Below are positions 21,414-28,676 of a stretch of 64,000 bases of DNA, one piece after another. The DNA comes from Planctomycetia bacterium (GTDB lineage Bacteria; Planctomycetota; Planctomycetia; Pirellulales; UBA1268): contig JAIOPD010000091.1 in assembly GCA_021414115.1 (NCBI GenBank), positions 1-64,000 of the forward strand, in the 5' to 3' direction. The position numbers and the translations under genes were made by a program. The number at the start of each line of letters is the position of its first letter. Within the stretch, counting starts at the first letter, position 1. The notes under the pieces were generated by a model. The model saw only the letters and a program-made list of their open reading frames with translations, ran no database searches and was not told where the DNA came from.

Positions 21414-22334
21414 ATGTCGCGTGGGTCCCGACTGCGTCCTGAGCATGCCATGCCCACGCCCCTGCGGGTGGTGATCGTCGGCCCCGCCGACATTGGCGAC
21501 GTCGCCGCGGAGGCGGATCGGCTCTCGGCGAGCCTGGCATCGGCCGGCCACCACGTCACCTGCCTGCTCACGCCCCGGTCCGAAGCGGCCGACGCGGAGT
21601 GCCCCACTGACACCGATCTGGTGGTGGTGCTCGGCGGCGACGGCTCCATCCTGCGTGCTGCCCGCTGGATGGGCTACGGGCAGGTGCCGGTGCTGGGAGT
21701 GAATCTCGGCAGGCTCGGGTTCCTCGCCGACGTGCCCCGACACGACGCGTCGGAGGCCCTCCGGGAGATCGCCGCCGGACGATTCCGGCTCGTGGACCAT
21801 TTGATGTTCGAGGCGGAGGTGCTGCGGGGCGAGGTGGCCGTGCAACGGGAACTCGGCCTCAACGAGACCTCGATCCTCGCCGGCCCGCCGTTCTCGATGA
21901 TCGAGATCCGGCTGCTTGTCGACGGGGAACTGGCGACGACCTACCGGGCCGACGGCTTGATCGTCTCGACGCCCGTCGGCTCCACCGCCTACAACCTCTC
22001 GGCAGGCGGGCCGATCGTTCGCAAGGACCTCGACGCGTTCGTATTCACTCCGCTCAATCCCCACACGCTCACCAATCGGACGGTCGTGGACTCCGCCTCA
22101 CGTGCCTACGAGATCGTCGTTCCCGAGCCCAACGCGGGCTCCGCCTGCGTCGTTGACGGCCGCGTGGTGACGAGCCTCGTCGCCGGCGACCGCATCCGCG
22201 TCCGCCGCGCGGCCCCGCGGTTCACGCTGGTCGAAACGGGCCGGCACGGCTACTACCGCACACTCCGCGAGAAACTCGCCTGGGGAGGCGGGCCGCGGGC
22301 CGCCGAGCCTCCGGCGCCGCGGGGTGGCGCATGA
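21414..22334 (+). CDS. nadK: NAD kinase
   Basis: NadK phosphorylates NAD to NADP in the cytoplasm. The 306-residue protein shows the family core: VVLGGDGSILRAARWM with the GGDG motif, GVNLGRLGFLADV, LNETSI and the DGLIVSTPVGSTAYNLSAGGPIV strand (in two stretches of the sequence). The start at 21414 has GGAG 8 bases upstream; an internal ATG at 21450 would also keep the Rossmann start. The stop overlaps the start of the next gene (ATGA). It provides cofactor for the reductive steps of isoprenoid synthesis, though it is a general gene and its operon position may be incidental. Confidence 0.95.
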   Translation: MSRGSRLRPEHAMPTPLRVVIVGPADIGDVAAEADRLSASLASAGHHVTCLLTPRSEAADAECPTDTDLVVVLGGDGSILRAARWMGYGQVPVLGVNLGRLGFLADVPRHDASEALREIAAGRFRLVDHLMFEAEVLRGEVAVQRELGLNETSILAGPPFSMIEIRLLVDGELATTYRADGLIVSTPVGSTAYNLSAGGPIVRKDLDAFVFTPLNPHTLTNRTVVDSASRAYEIVVPEPNAGSACVVDGRVVTSLVAGDRIRVRRAAPRFTLVETGRHGYYRTLREKLAWGGGPRAAEPPAPRGGA

Positions 22335-23200
22335 TCCCAGTCCATGCTCGGCTGCCGCCGCTGGCGACGCGGTTCCTGGTCGCGGCGTGCCTGGCGGCCT
22401 GCCTCCCGTGCAGCCTCGGCCAGGCCGCCGAGGAGCCGGTGACGCTCCGCTACCGATTCGAGCCCGCCGACCGGATTGCCACGCAGGTCGCCCATCGGGC
22501 CCTCACCGAGACCACGATGAATGGCACGACCCAGTCCGTGGAGACCATGACCGACTCGACCAAGACGTGGACGGTGATCGACGTCGCGGCGGATGGCAGG
22601 GCCACGCTCGAACACTCCGTGGACGACGTCACGATGACGTCGCGCACCAGCGACCGGGGCGAAATCCGTTGGACGAGCTCCGGTACCGACGAGCCGCCGC
22701 CAGGGTATGAACTGGTGCGGCACAGCCTCGGCGTGCCGCTGGTGCGGATGGTGGTCGCCACCGACGGCCGCGTGATCGATCGCCGCGAACTCCGCCCCTG
22801 CCCGCCGGCGGCGACCGGCGACCTCGTCGTCGTGCCGCTTCCCGAGGAGCCCGTGCGGGTCGGTGCGGAGTGGACGGTGCCGCAGGAGGTGGTCGTAGAG
22901 GTTCCCAACGGCCCCCGGAAGGCGGTCCGCACCCGGCTCCGCTACCGCCTCGACTCGATCAAAGACGGGATCGCCACGATCTCGGTCGACACGACCGTGC
23001 TCACGCCGATCGACGATCCGCGGCTCGAGGCGCGGCTTCTCGAGCGCATCTGGGACGGCGAGATTCGCTTCGACATCGCCCAGGGGCGAGTGGTCTCACG
23101 CCGCACGGGCATCGACCGCCGCGTCGTCGGCTTTGGCGGCCCGCAGTCGAGCGTGCGCTACAAGGCGAGCCTCGAAGAAACGGTCGCGTCACCGCGCTGA
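22331..23200 (+). CDS. Secreted protein of unknown function (DUF6263-like)
   Basis: The 289-residue protein has a signal peptide (about 1-32, cleavage after GQAA). The rest is beta-strand-rich with no catalytic motif that I can see. It resembles DUF6263-type planctomycete secreted proteins in its order: strands with threonine-rich repeats (ETTMNGTTQSVETMT), a central VVPLPEEPVRVGAEWTVPQ segment, and a C-terminal strand pair. Its start overlaps the nadK stop by four bases, so it is the last gene of the xseA operon. The family assignment is by pattern and not firm. Confidence 0.7.
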   Translation: MIPVHARLPPLATRFLVAACLAACLPCSLGQAAEEPVTLRYRFEPADRIATQVAHRALTETTMNGTTQSVETMTDSTKTWTVIDVAADGRATLEHSVDDVTMTSRTSDRGEIRWTSSGTDEPPPGYELVRHSLGVPLVRMVVATDGRVIDRRELRPCPPAATGDLVVVPLPEEPVRVGAEWTVPQEVVVEVPNGPRKAVRTRLRYRLDSIKDGIATISVDTTVLTPIDDPRLEARLLERIWDGEIRFDIAQGRVVSRRTGIDRRVVGFGGPQSSVRYKASLEETVASPR

Positions 23201-23201
23201 T

Positions 23202-23239
23202 CGCCACGCGGCCACGTGGCCCCATCCCTCGCCGTGGCG
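23202..23239. terminator. Possible hairpin between convergent genes
   Basis: CGCCACG at 23202-23208 pairs with CGTGGCG at 23233-23239, with a perfect 12-base palindrome (GGCCACGTGGCC) nested at 23210-23221. It fills the 43-base gap between the ends of the secreted-protein gene and dnaA. There is no T tract, so it is only a candidate bidirectional terminator. Confidence 0.3.
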
Positions 23240-23243
23240 GGCA

Positions 23244-24779
23244 TCATCCGGCGCGGAGCACGTCCTCGACGCGGCGAATCGCCTCTTCGACGTCCCAGGC
23301 GGCATCGGCCAGCACGATCTGTGAACGCTTCGCCACCCATTCGCCCACCGCCTTCTGTGCGGCGATGACCGTCGAGTGGCTCCTGCGACCGAAGAAGCTG
23401 CCGATCTCGACGAGCGCGGCGTGGGTGTGCTTCCGGGCGAGGAACATCGCCAGCATTCGTGGATGACTCGTCGTCCGGGCCCGCCGCGCCGATTGCAGGC
23501 TGCCGCTGTCGATGCCAAAAGCCTTGCACACGGCCCGCTCGATGTCGGCGAGCCGAACGCTTCGCGCACTCGATCGCACGAGATCGGAAAGGGCTTCCAC
23601 CGCCATGTCCTGCGCGATCGGCAGGCCGAGCATCTGGCTCGTCGCCTCCAGGCGGTTGACCGCCCCGAAGAGTTCGCGGGCGTGCCGCGTCATGTGGGTG
23701 GCGACGTATTGCACGACGTCGTCGGGTGCCGCCAGGCCCCGCTTGGCGCAGACTGCCGCCACGATCCCCCGGCGCACGTCAAAGTCGGGGGGCAGGATCC
23801 GTGCGGTCATCCCGCCGCGGAGCCGCGTCAGCAGATCGGGGCCGAGGTCGGGCAACGCATCGAGTTCGCGATCGCAGCCGAGGATCACCTGTCGCCCCTG
23901 CCGCTGCAGAAAGTCGAGCGTGTGCTGCAGTTCGAGGATCGTGGCCTTTTTGCCGACGAAGAACTGCAGATCGTCGATCACGAGCAGGTCGGCGGTGCGG
24001 CACGTGCGGCGAAAGCCGGGCAGGCCGCCGCCACCGTGGAGGGCATGCAGAAAGGCGGTGGTGAACTGTTCGGCCGAGAGGCACACCGCATTGACGCCCG
24101 GATGAACTTCACGGGCCCGTTCGCACGCCCCTTCGAGGAGGTGCGTCTTGCCCACGCCACTGGGGCCGTGGATCACGAGCGGCGAGATTTCGCCGGGACG
24201 GGCGACCGCCATTTCGACGGCCCCGCAGGCCATGCGGTTGCTCGGCCCGACGACGAAGTCCGCCAGCCGCAGACCGGGCCGACGGCCCGGGGAAGCTATT
24301 CCTTTGGCCTGCTGGGCCACGACAGTGAGCCCGCGGGACAGCGGCTGCGGGCCGCGGGCACCGCTTGGCGTGGTCGCAGCCGCAGAACGACCGCCACGGC
24401 GGCCGACAGAGGGCCGGCGTCGGGGAGGAGCAGCGGGCTCTGCGGGCGGACTTGGGGGCACCGCCACCGCGTCCGCTGCGGCCGGCTCCCAGCCCACCTC
24501 CGCGGAAGGTCCGCAGGCATCTCGGGCCGCCGCGGCCATTTCCGCGCTGAACGTACGGCACAGCCAATCGTACGTGAAGCCGCTGCCCACAGTGACGATC
24601 ACCCGCGGGCCGGGACCGCTGCCGCCATGTGCCTCGACCGCGAGCCGAACCGCGTCTCCGAACCAGACCGCAAACCGGTCATCTCCGATGCGTGAACGAA
24701 AGGCCCGCAGGACGCGCTCCGCAATCGCCTCGCCGTCGGACGGTTCGGCGTTTTCGACGGCGTCGCGTGCGTTCCCCAT
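23244..24779 (-). CDS. dnaA: Chromosomal replication initiator protein DnaA
   Basis: The 511-residue protein matches DnaA, the AAA+ ATPase that opens the replication origin. Domain I is present near the N-terminus (FRSRIGDDRFAVWF), then a long proline- and alanine-rich domain II linker (about 90-165). Domain III follows with Walker A GPSGVGKTH near 203 and Walker B LLVIDDLQFF near 260. Domain IV ends the protein with the DNA-binding pattern HTHAALVEIGSFFGRRSHST, recognisably the DnaA signature though not the usual A-L-S-x-P-E-I-G wording. An AAGGA site precedes the ATG. It stands alone: dnaN, recF and gyrB are not next to it. The upstream region holds a strong promoter overlapped by a palindrome. 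Confidence 0.93.
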   Translation of the reverse strand: MGNARDAVENAEPSDGEAIAERVLRAFRSRIGDDRFAVWFGDAVRLAVEAHGGSGPGPRVIVTVGSGFTYDWLCRTFSAEMAAAARDACGPSAEVGWEPAAADAVAVPPSPPAEPAAPPRRRPSVGRRGGRSAAATTPSGARGPQPLSRGLTVVAQQAKGIASPGRRPGLRLADFVVGPSNRMACGAVEMAVARPGEISPLVIHGPSGVGKTHLLEGACERAREVHPGVNAVCLSAEQFTTAFLHALHGGGGLPGFRRTCRTADLLVIDDLQFFVGKKATILELQHTLDFLQRQGRQVILGCDRELDALPDLGPDLLTRLRGGMTARILPPDFDVRRGIVAAVCAKRGLAAPDDVVQYVATHMTRHARELFGAVNRLEATSQMLGLPIAQDMAVEALSDLVRSSARSVRLADIERAVCKAFGIDSGSLQSARRARTTSHPRMLAMFLARKHTHAALVEIGSFFGRRSHSTVIAAQKAVGEWVAKRSQIVLADAAWDVEEAIRRVEDVLRAG

Positions 24780-24871
24780 GGGTCCTTCCCGTGCCAGATT
24801 CCTCGCGGATTCCGACGATTTTCATCCGTGTTTTCGCATCCCGATTCGCACTGAATCAAAGAAGCGGCGCG

Positions 24872-24899
24872 AGTATAGGAGTGCATGCAGTGCTGTCAA
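24872..24899 (-). promoter_or_regulatory. dnaA promoter (consensus sigma-70 type)
   Basis: Read on the minus strand, TTGACA (24899-24894) is followed after a 16-base spacer by TATACT (24877-24872). The -35 is a perfect match to consensus and the -10 differs at one position. Transcription would start near 24865 and give a leader of about 85 bases to the dnaA ATG at 24779. The -35 hexamer overlaps the left arm of the palindrome at 24884-24918. Confidence 0.75.
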
Positions 24900-24918
24900 A
24901 CCATGACAGCACTGCATG
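24884..24918. promoter_or_regulatory. 35-bp perfect palindrome over the dnaA promoter
   Basis: The arm CATGCAGTGCTGTCA (24884-24898) is repeated in exact reverse complement at 24904-24918, with a 5-base centre. The chance of a 15-base perfect arm pair at this spacing is negligible. It covers the -35 and most of the spacer of the dnaA promoter, the position expected for a repressor site. It could equally be bound by a dimeric activator or form a cruciform. Confidence 0.85.
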
Positions 24919-25017
24919 GGAAAGAACGATCAAATGCCGCGCGTCGAAACGCGAAACCACGGCGATGCTGCGCTGCGCCGGCGCGAACGAATCATTTCAC
25001 CGCGGTATTCGCGTCGT

Positions 25018-25032
25018 GCACAAGTTGTGCAT
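25018..25032. promoter_or_regulatory. 15-bp palindrome TGCACAA-G-TTGTGCA
   Basis: A perfect 7-base arm pair around one central G, about 100 bases from the larger palindrome in the same intergenic region. Each arm resembles part of a DnaA box (TTATNCACA) but is not a match at the usual stringency. It may be a second regulator site. Confidence 0.5.
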
Positions 25033-25159
25033 GGCCGCGGCGGGATCGGCGGCATCGCGTTGCCGCCCGACGAATCGTGCTCGAATGCGCTGAAACCGCT
25101 GATTTTTCCGCGGCCGAACGCGGATGTGGGGCATGGCTCCCGACGCCTCCGGCATCCCT

Positions 25160-25165
25160 TATACT
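25160..25165 (+). promoter_or_regulatory. Possible -10 box (TATACT) of the PDZ gene
   Basis: TATACT lies 49 bases before the ATG at 25215. No good -35 hexamer lies at the right distance. The hexamer is the same as the dnaA one on the other strand. Confidence 0.4.
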
Positions 25166-25214
25166 GCTCCCGTCATCAACGACACCTGACGTTCCACGGA
25201 CGGGTTTACGAATC

Positions 25215-26603
25215 ATGTTGCTTGCGTGCGACCTCGAGAGCGTCTGTTCGCCGGATCGCGTCGATGCCAGGGCTGCGAGGCGGCGCGCCCGAGGCTCCCT
25301 TCGGTGGGTGGCATGGGCGCTCGCGGTGGCGTGCCTTCGATTCTCACCGGTCCGCGCCGCGGACGAGCCTCCACGTCCGCCGGCGAGTTTCGAGCCCGGC
25401 GACATTTCGATCGGCGAGCCCATCGCCCTGCCCTTCGCAGCGCCCGCGCCCGCTCGCGAAGGCACTGCGGCGACGCCCGCCCCGGCTTCGCTCCCCACCA
25501 CCCCGCTCGCCGCGAACACGGCGACCGCCCCAAACGGCTGGCTGGGAATGGCGGTCGCGGAATCGACCGTCGCGGGCCGCTGGTCCATCGTGGAAGTGGT
25601 CCTGAACGGTCCCGCAGCCGCGGCGGGAATCCGCACCGGGGATGAACTCCGCGCCATCGACGGTGTGGCGCTGACGAACGCCGACGAAGTGGCCCAGGCG
25701 ATGACGGCGATCGCCTCTGGACAGAACGTCCGCCTCTCCGTCGCGCGGGCGGATCAGGTCGGTGACGTCGCTCTGGTGGCCGTGCCCCGCCCCGTCGCGT
25801 CGGCATCCCGCGAATGGCAGGCCGCACCGCAGCAGCAACTGTCGCCGATCGAGACTCGCCCGCCCGTGGTCGCGGTCCCGCCGGTAGCCCCGCCGGCCGC
25901 CAACGCCGCGCCGACGGCGTCGGTGCTGGTGCAGCCTCGAACCCCCGTTCCCCCGTCGGCTCCCATCGCAAATCCTCCGGTCCCGGTCGTTCTCCCGGCG
26001 AGTTCTGCGGCGGTGCCTCCCCCAGCGTTCGTGACTCCTCAGACAGCGGCTGTCGCCGTCGCACCGATGACCACCGCTGTGTCCGCAGCGCGAGGCCGCA
26101 CCGCTCTCGGTGTCCGCACGGTGCCGATCGATCCCGACATCCAGGCGCGGTTCCGCCTGCCCGAGGCCGCGGGCGCCTACGTCATCGGCGTGGTGGGCGA
26201 TCTGCCCGCATCGAAGGCCGGTGTCCCGCCCGGCAGCGTGATCGTGAAACTGGGCGATCGCCCCGTGCGGTCGCCCCAGGAACTCACGCAACTCGTTGCC
26301 GCCGGACCGGTGGACCGTCCCGTGGCGCTCGAATACATACTCCCCGGAGGCGCCGAGAAACGCGCCGACGTGGTGCTCCAATCGCTGGAGCAACCGCTCG
26401 AGCAGGCGCTCGTGGGCGATGCCTCGATGCAGCCGACGGCGGCCCCCACGCTCGAGCCCGGTCCCGCTCCGCGCACGAGCCGTCGCCCCGTGACACCCGC
26501 CGAAGCGGAAGCCGGCGAACTCCGCCGCGAGGTCGGCCTCGTCCGCGCCTGGCTTGACGTGCTCGAGCGGCGGCTCGAGCGACTCACGCGCAACGGTCGC
26601 TAG
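25215..26603 (+). CDS. Secreted or membrane-anchored protein with two PDZ domains
   Basis: The 462-residue protein has an N-terminal signal sequence or anchor at about 31-48 (WVAWALAVACLRFSPVRAA). The first PDZ domain runs from about 111 to 190 (GWLGMAVAES through GIRTGDELRAIDGVAL). A proline-, alanine- and valine-rich linker of some 100 residues follows. The second PDZ domain is at about 298-390 (LGVRTVPIDPDIQ, then GVPPGSVIVKLGDRPV). The C-terminal 40 residues form a charged coiled coil (GELRREVGLVRAWLDVLERRLERL). There is no protease domain, so it is probably a scaffold or adaptor. The partner is unknown. It is divergent from dnaA. Confidence 0.8.
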   Translation: MLLACDLESVCSPDRVDARAARRRARGSLRWVAWALAVACLRFSPVRAADEPPRPPASFEPGDISIGEPIALPFAAPAPAREGTAATPAPASLPTTPLAANTATAPNGWLGMAVAESTVAGRWSIVEVVLNGPAAAAGIRTGDELRAIDGVALTNADEVAQAMTAIASGQNVRLSVARADQVGDVALVAVPRPVASASREWQAAPQQQLSPIETRPPVVAVPPVAPPAANAAPTASVLVQPRTPVPPSAPIANPPVPVVLPASSAAVPPPAFVTPQTAAVAVAPMTTAVSAARGRTALGVRTVPIDPDIQARFRLPEAAGAYVIGVVGDLPASKAGVPPGSVIVKLGDRPVRSPQELTQLVAAGPVDRPVALEYILPGGAEKRADVVLQSLEQPLEQALVGDASMQPTAAPTLEPGPAPRTSRRPVTPAEAEAGELRREVGLVRAWLDVLERRLERLTRNGR

Positions 26604-26676
26604 ACCGCATCCGACTTTGGTGCGTTGATGCCTGGGGTTCAGGGCCGCCCCTCGCGGGTTCTCGTTTGGGTCCGAT

Positions 26677-26794
26677 GCCGGGAAAGCCCGGAGCGCGAGC
26701 GACGGGTATACGGGTGGCGACCTGGTTGGCAGCGCTGAGCCGCACGATGCGGCGGGCCGTATTCCCCGCGCTGGCGCTTGGGGCTTCCTGACGG
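26677..26794. repeat. Family A REP-like element (paired inverted arms)
   Basis: The left arm around 26677-26715 reads GGAAAGCCCGGAGCGCGAGC and continues GACGGG. The right arm around 26759-26794 reads CCCCGCGCTGGCGCTTGGGG then CTTCC. The copy is turned relative to the one at 12113. It lies between convergent stop codons (26603 and 26837). Confidence 0.8.
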
Positions 26795-26836
26795 CAGGCG
26801 TGCGGCTGCTCGTGGACCGGGAGCCGGTAAGCCAGG

Positions 26837-27673
26837 TCACGCCGCCGGTCGGCCCGCCTGCGGATCGGACGATTCCGCGTCTCGTGATGGTGACAGTCCT
26901 ACTCGCTCCATCTCGGCATCGAGGCTCATGCCGGCCGGCCCCTTGCACGCCGCCATCCGGGTCGCCACGCGCGACGGCTCTTTGCGCACGGGCCGCTGGC
27001 CGTCTCGGCGAGTGCCGGCCACGGCCCATGCCTCGGCCTCGTTCGAGAGATGCGTCAGGAGCCGCTCGATGCCTGCCCGATGCCTTTCGATACCGTCGCG
27101 GTCGAGATCGGGCGGTACGCTGATCGCGCGGCTGACGATGCCCCGGGCCCTCGACCATGGTCGGGGGATCGCGAACCGGTCCCAGGTGCCCACTCGCCAC
27201 GGACGGTCATACCCCATGCCCATCGCCACGATCGGAATCCCGAGCGTGCTCGCGAGGAACACGCACCCGGGTGCCAGACGCCGCCGTGGCCCGCGAGGAC
27301 CGTCGGGGGTGATCGTGAGGTTTTCCTCCGTTGCTCGTTCCGCGAGTTCGCGCAGGGCCGACGAACCGCCGTGGAACGTGCTGCCCCGTACGACGCCGAA
27401 GCCCATCATCCGGGCGACCCGATCGAGGATGTTGGCGTCCCAGTGCCGAGACAGCAGCATCGAGATGTTGCTGTGCCCGCGAAGGTACAGCGGCATCAGG
27501 ATGTTCTCGTGCCAGAAGACGTAGATCTTCGCGCCCCGGTAGCCGGGGTTCACGGGATCGGCCTCGGGATCTCCGAAGACGACCTGGTAGTCGAGCGTGC
27601 CCATCCACTGTCGGACGGCAGCGGTCGAAGCGAGCGACCAGGCTCCGATCGCGAATGTCGATTTCAACTTCAC
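26837..27673 (-). CDS. DUF374 lysophospholipid acyltransferase-like protein
   Basis: The 278-residue protein belongs to the DUF374 family, distant relatives of the PlsC-type acyltransferases that act on membrane lipids. Visible motifs are VFWHENILMPLY near 52, where the histidine replaces the HX4D of classical enzymes, and TPDGPRGPRRRL near 122, the family's P-D-G-P-R-G-P. It probably sits at the inner membrane face through its hydrophobic N-terminal segments. The acyl acceptor is unknown; a role in lipid A or another envelope lipid is suggested by the neighbours only. The GTG start has an AAGGA site upstream. It follows dapF after 37 bases. Confidence 0.85.
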   Translation of the reverse strand: MKLKSTFAIGAWSLASTAAVRQWMGTLDYQVVFGDPEADPVNPGYRGAKIYVFWHENILMPLYLRGHSNISMLLSRHWDANILDRVARMMGFGVVRGSTFHGGSSALRELAERATEENLTITPDGPRGPRRRLAPGCVFLASTLGIPIVAMGMGYDRPWRVGTWDRFAIPRPWSRARGIVSRAISVPPDLDRDGIERHRAGIERLLTHLSNEAEAWAVAGTRRDGQRPVRKEPSRVATRMAACKGPAGMSLDAEMERVGLSPSRDAESSDPQAGRPAA

Positions 27674-27710
27674 GGATCACTGTCCTTCTTGTGATTCGAC
27701 GGGCCGACGG

Positions 27711-28580
27711 TCAGCCACCCCACCACGTGCCTTCGAAGACTTCCTCGGCCGGCCCCGTCATGAAGACATGGCCTCCGGAGGCCCACTCGAGTTCCAGCCG
27801 GCCGCCCGGCAGATCGGCTGCAATCGCACGATCGGTCCGACCGGTGAGCACGCCGGCGACGCAGACCGCCGACGCGCCGGTGCCGCAGGCCATCGTGATC
27901 CCGCTGCCCCGCTCCCAGGTCCGCATCCTGACGTGGTCTCGGGAGACAACCTCGACGAAGTGCACGTTCACCCTCCGGGGGAACGTCGCGTGTTTCTCGA
28001 TGCGCGGCCCGATCGAATCCAGCGGCACGCGAGCGACGTCGCGGCAATAGAGCACGACGTGGGGATTGCCCATCGACACGCAGGTCATCCGCGGGTCGAG
28101 TCCGCATTCCCGCCACCACGGCTCCTCGACGCCGAGCGCCGCGCAGGCCGCATCGACCACGTGGCCCATGTCGGCTCCCGTCACGGGAATGTCGGCGGCG
28201 TCGAGCAGCGGTTCGCCCATGTCCACCCGCACTCGCGACGTCCGCGGCCCCGTGCGAGCGACGTCGAGCGTGAGCACGCCCCGGCCCGTCTCGATCGTCA
28301 CCGGTCCTTCCGGAGCCCGCCCGCGCGAGACCACCAGATGGGCCACGCAACGGACGCCGTTGCCGCACATCTCCGATTCACTGCCATCGGCGTTGAACAT
28401 CCGCATCCGGGCAGTCGCCTTTTCGGAAGGCAGCACCAGCACGAGTCCGTCACCCCCCACGCCCCGATGCCGATCCGCGATCAACGCCGCCACCGCAGGC
28501 GGGTCGGTCGGCGCCGGCTCGACGAAGCAGTCGACGTAGACGTAGTCGTTGGCGGCACCATGCATCTTCACAAACTTCAT
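27711..28580 (-). CDS. dapF: Diaminopimelate epimerase
   Basis: DapF converts LL- to meso-diaminopimelate for lysine and peptidoglycan synthesis. The 289-residue enzyme shows the paired catalytic cysteines in two conserved blocks, MCGNGVRCVAHL near 71-82 and MACGTGASAVCVAG near 227-240, and the N-terminal KMHGAANDYVYVD start. An AAGGAAG site precedes the ATG. It supports a cell wall containing meso-diaminopimelate or at least lysine synthesis by this route. It lies between the AsmA-like gene (96-base gap) and the acyltransferase, and may share their transcript. Confidence 0.96.
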   Translation of the reverse strand: MKFVKMHGAANDYVYVDCFVEPAPTDPPAVAALIADRHRGVGGDGLVLVLPSEKATARMRMFNADGSESEMCGNGVRCVAHLVVSRGRAPEGPVTIETGRGVLTLDVARTGPRTSRVRVDMGEPLLDAADIPVTGADMGHVVDAACAALGVEEPWWRECGLDPRMTCVSMGNPHVVLYCRDVARVPLDSIGPRIEKHATFPRRVNVHFVEVVSRDHVRMRTWERGSGITMACGTGASAVCVAGVLTGRTDRAIAADLPGGRLELEWASGGHVFMTGPAEEVFEGTWWGG

Positions 28581-28676
28581 CGGTCGCTTCCTTGGTTCAT
28601 GCCCGGCCGCCGTTCGCTGGCGTCGCGCGTCCTGCCCACTCTACCAATCCGGCCTGTTCTGCCCCGCCTCCACGCC

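Larger units (their letters stand above)
24780..25214. other. 435-bp divergent intergenic region upstream of dnaA and the PDZ gene
   Basis: This is one of the longest gene-free stretches of the window and the one with the most regulatory signals. It holds the dnaA promoter, a 35-bp palindrome, a 15-bp palindrome and a -10 box for the PDZ gene. I see no array of TTATCCACA-type DnaA boxes, no AT-rich unwinding tract, and no gene. It is therefore a control region and not demonstrably an origin. Confidence 0.6.

Noticed and set aside
24780-25214. Replication origin upstream of dnaA
   Set aside because: No cluster of DnaA boxes or AT-rich region is visible. The palindromes do not fit, so I record it only as a question.
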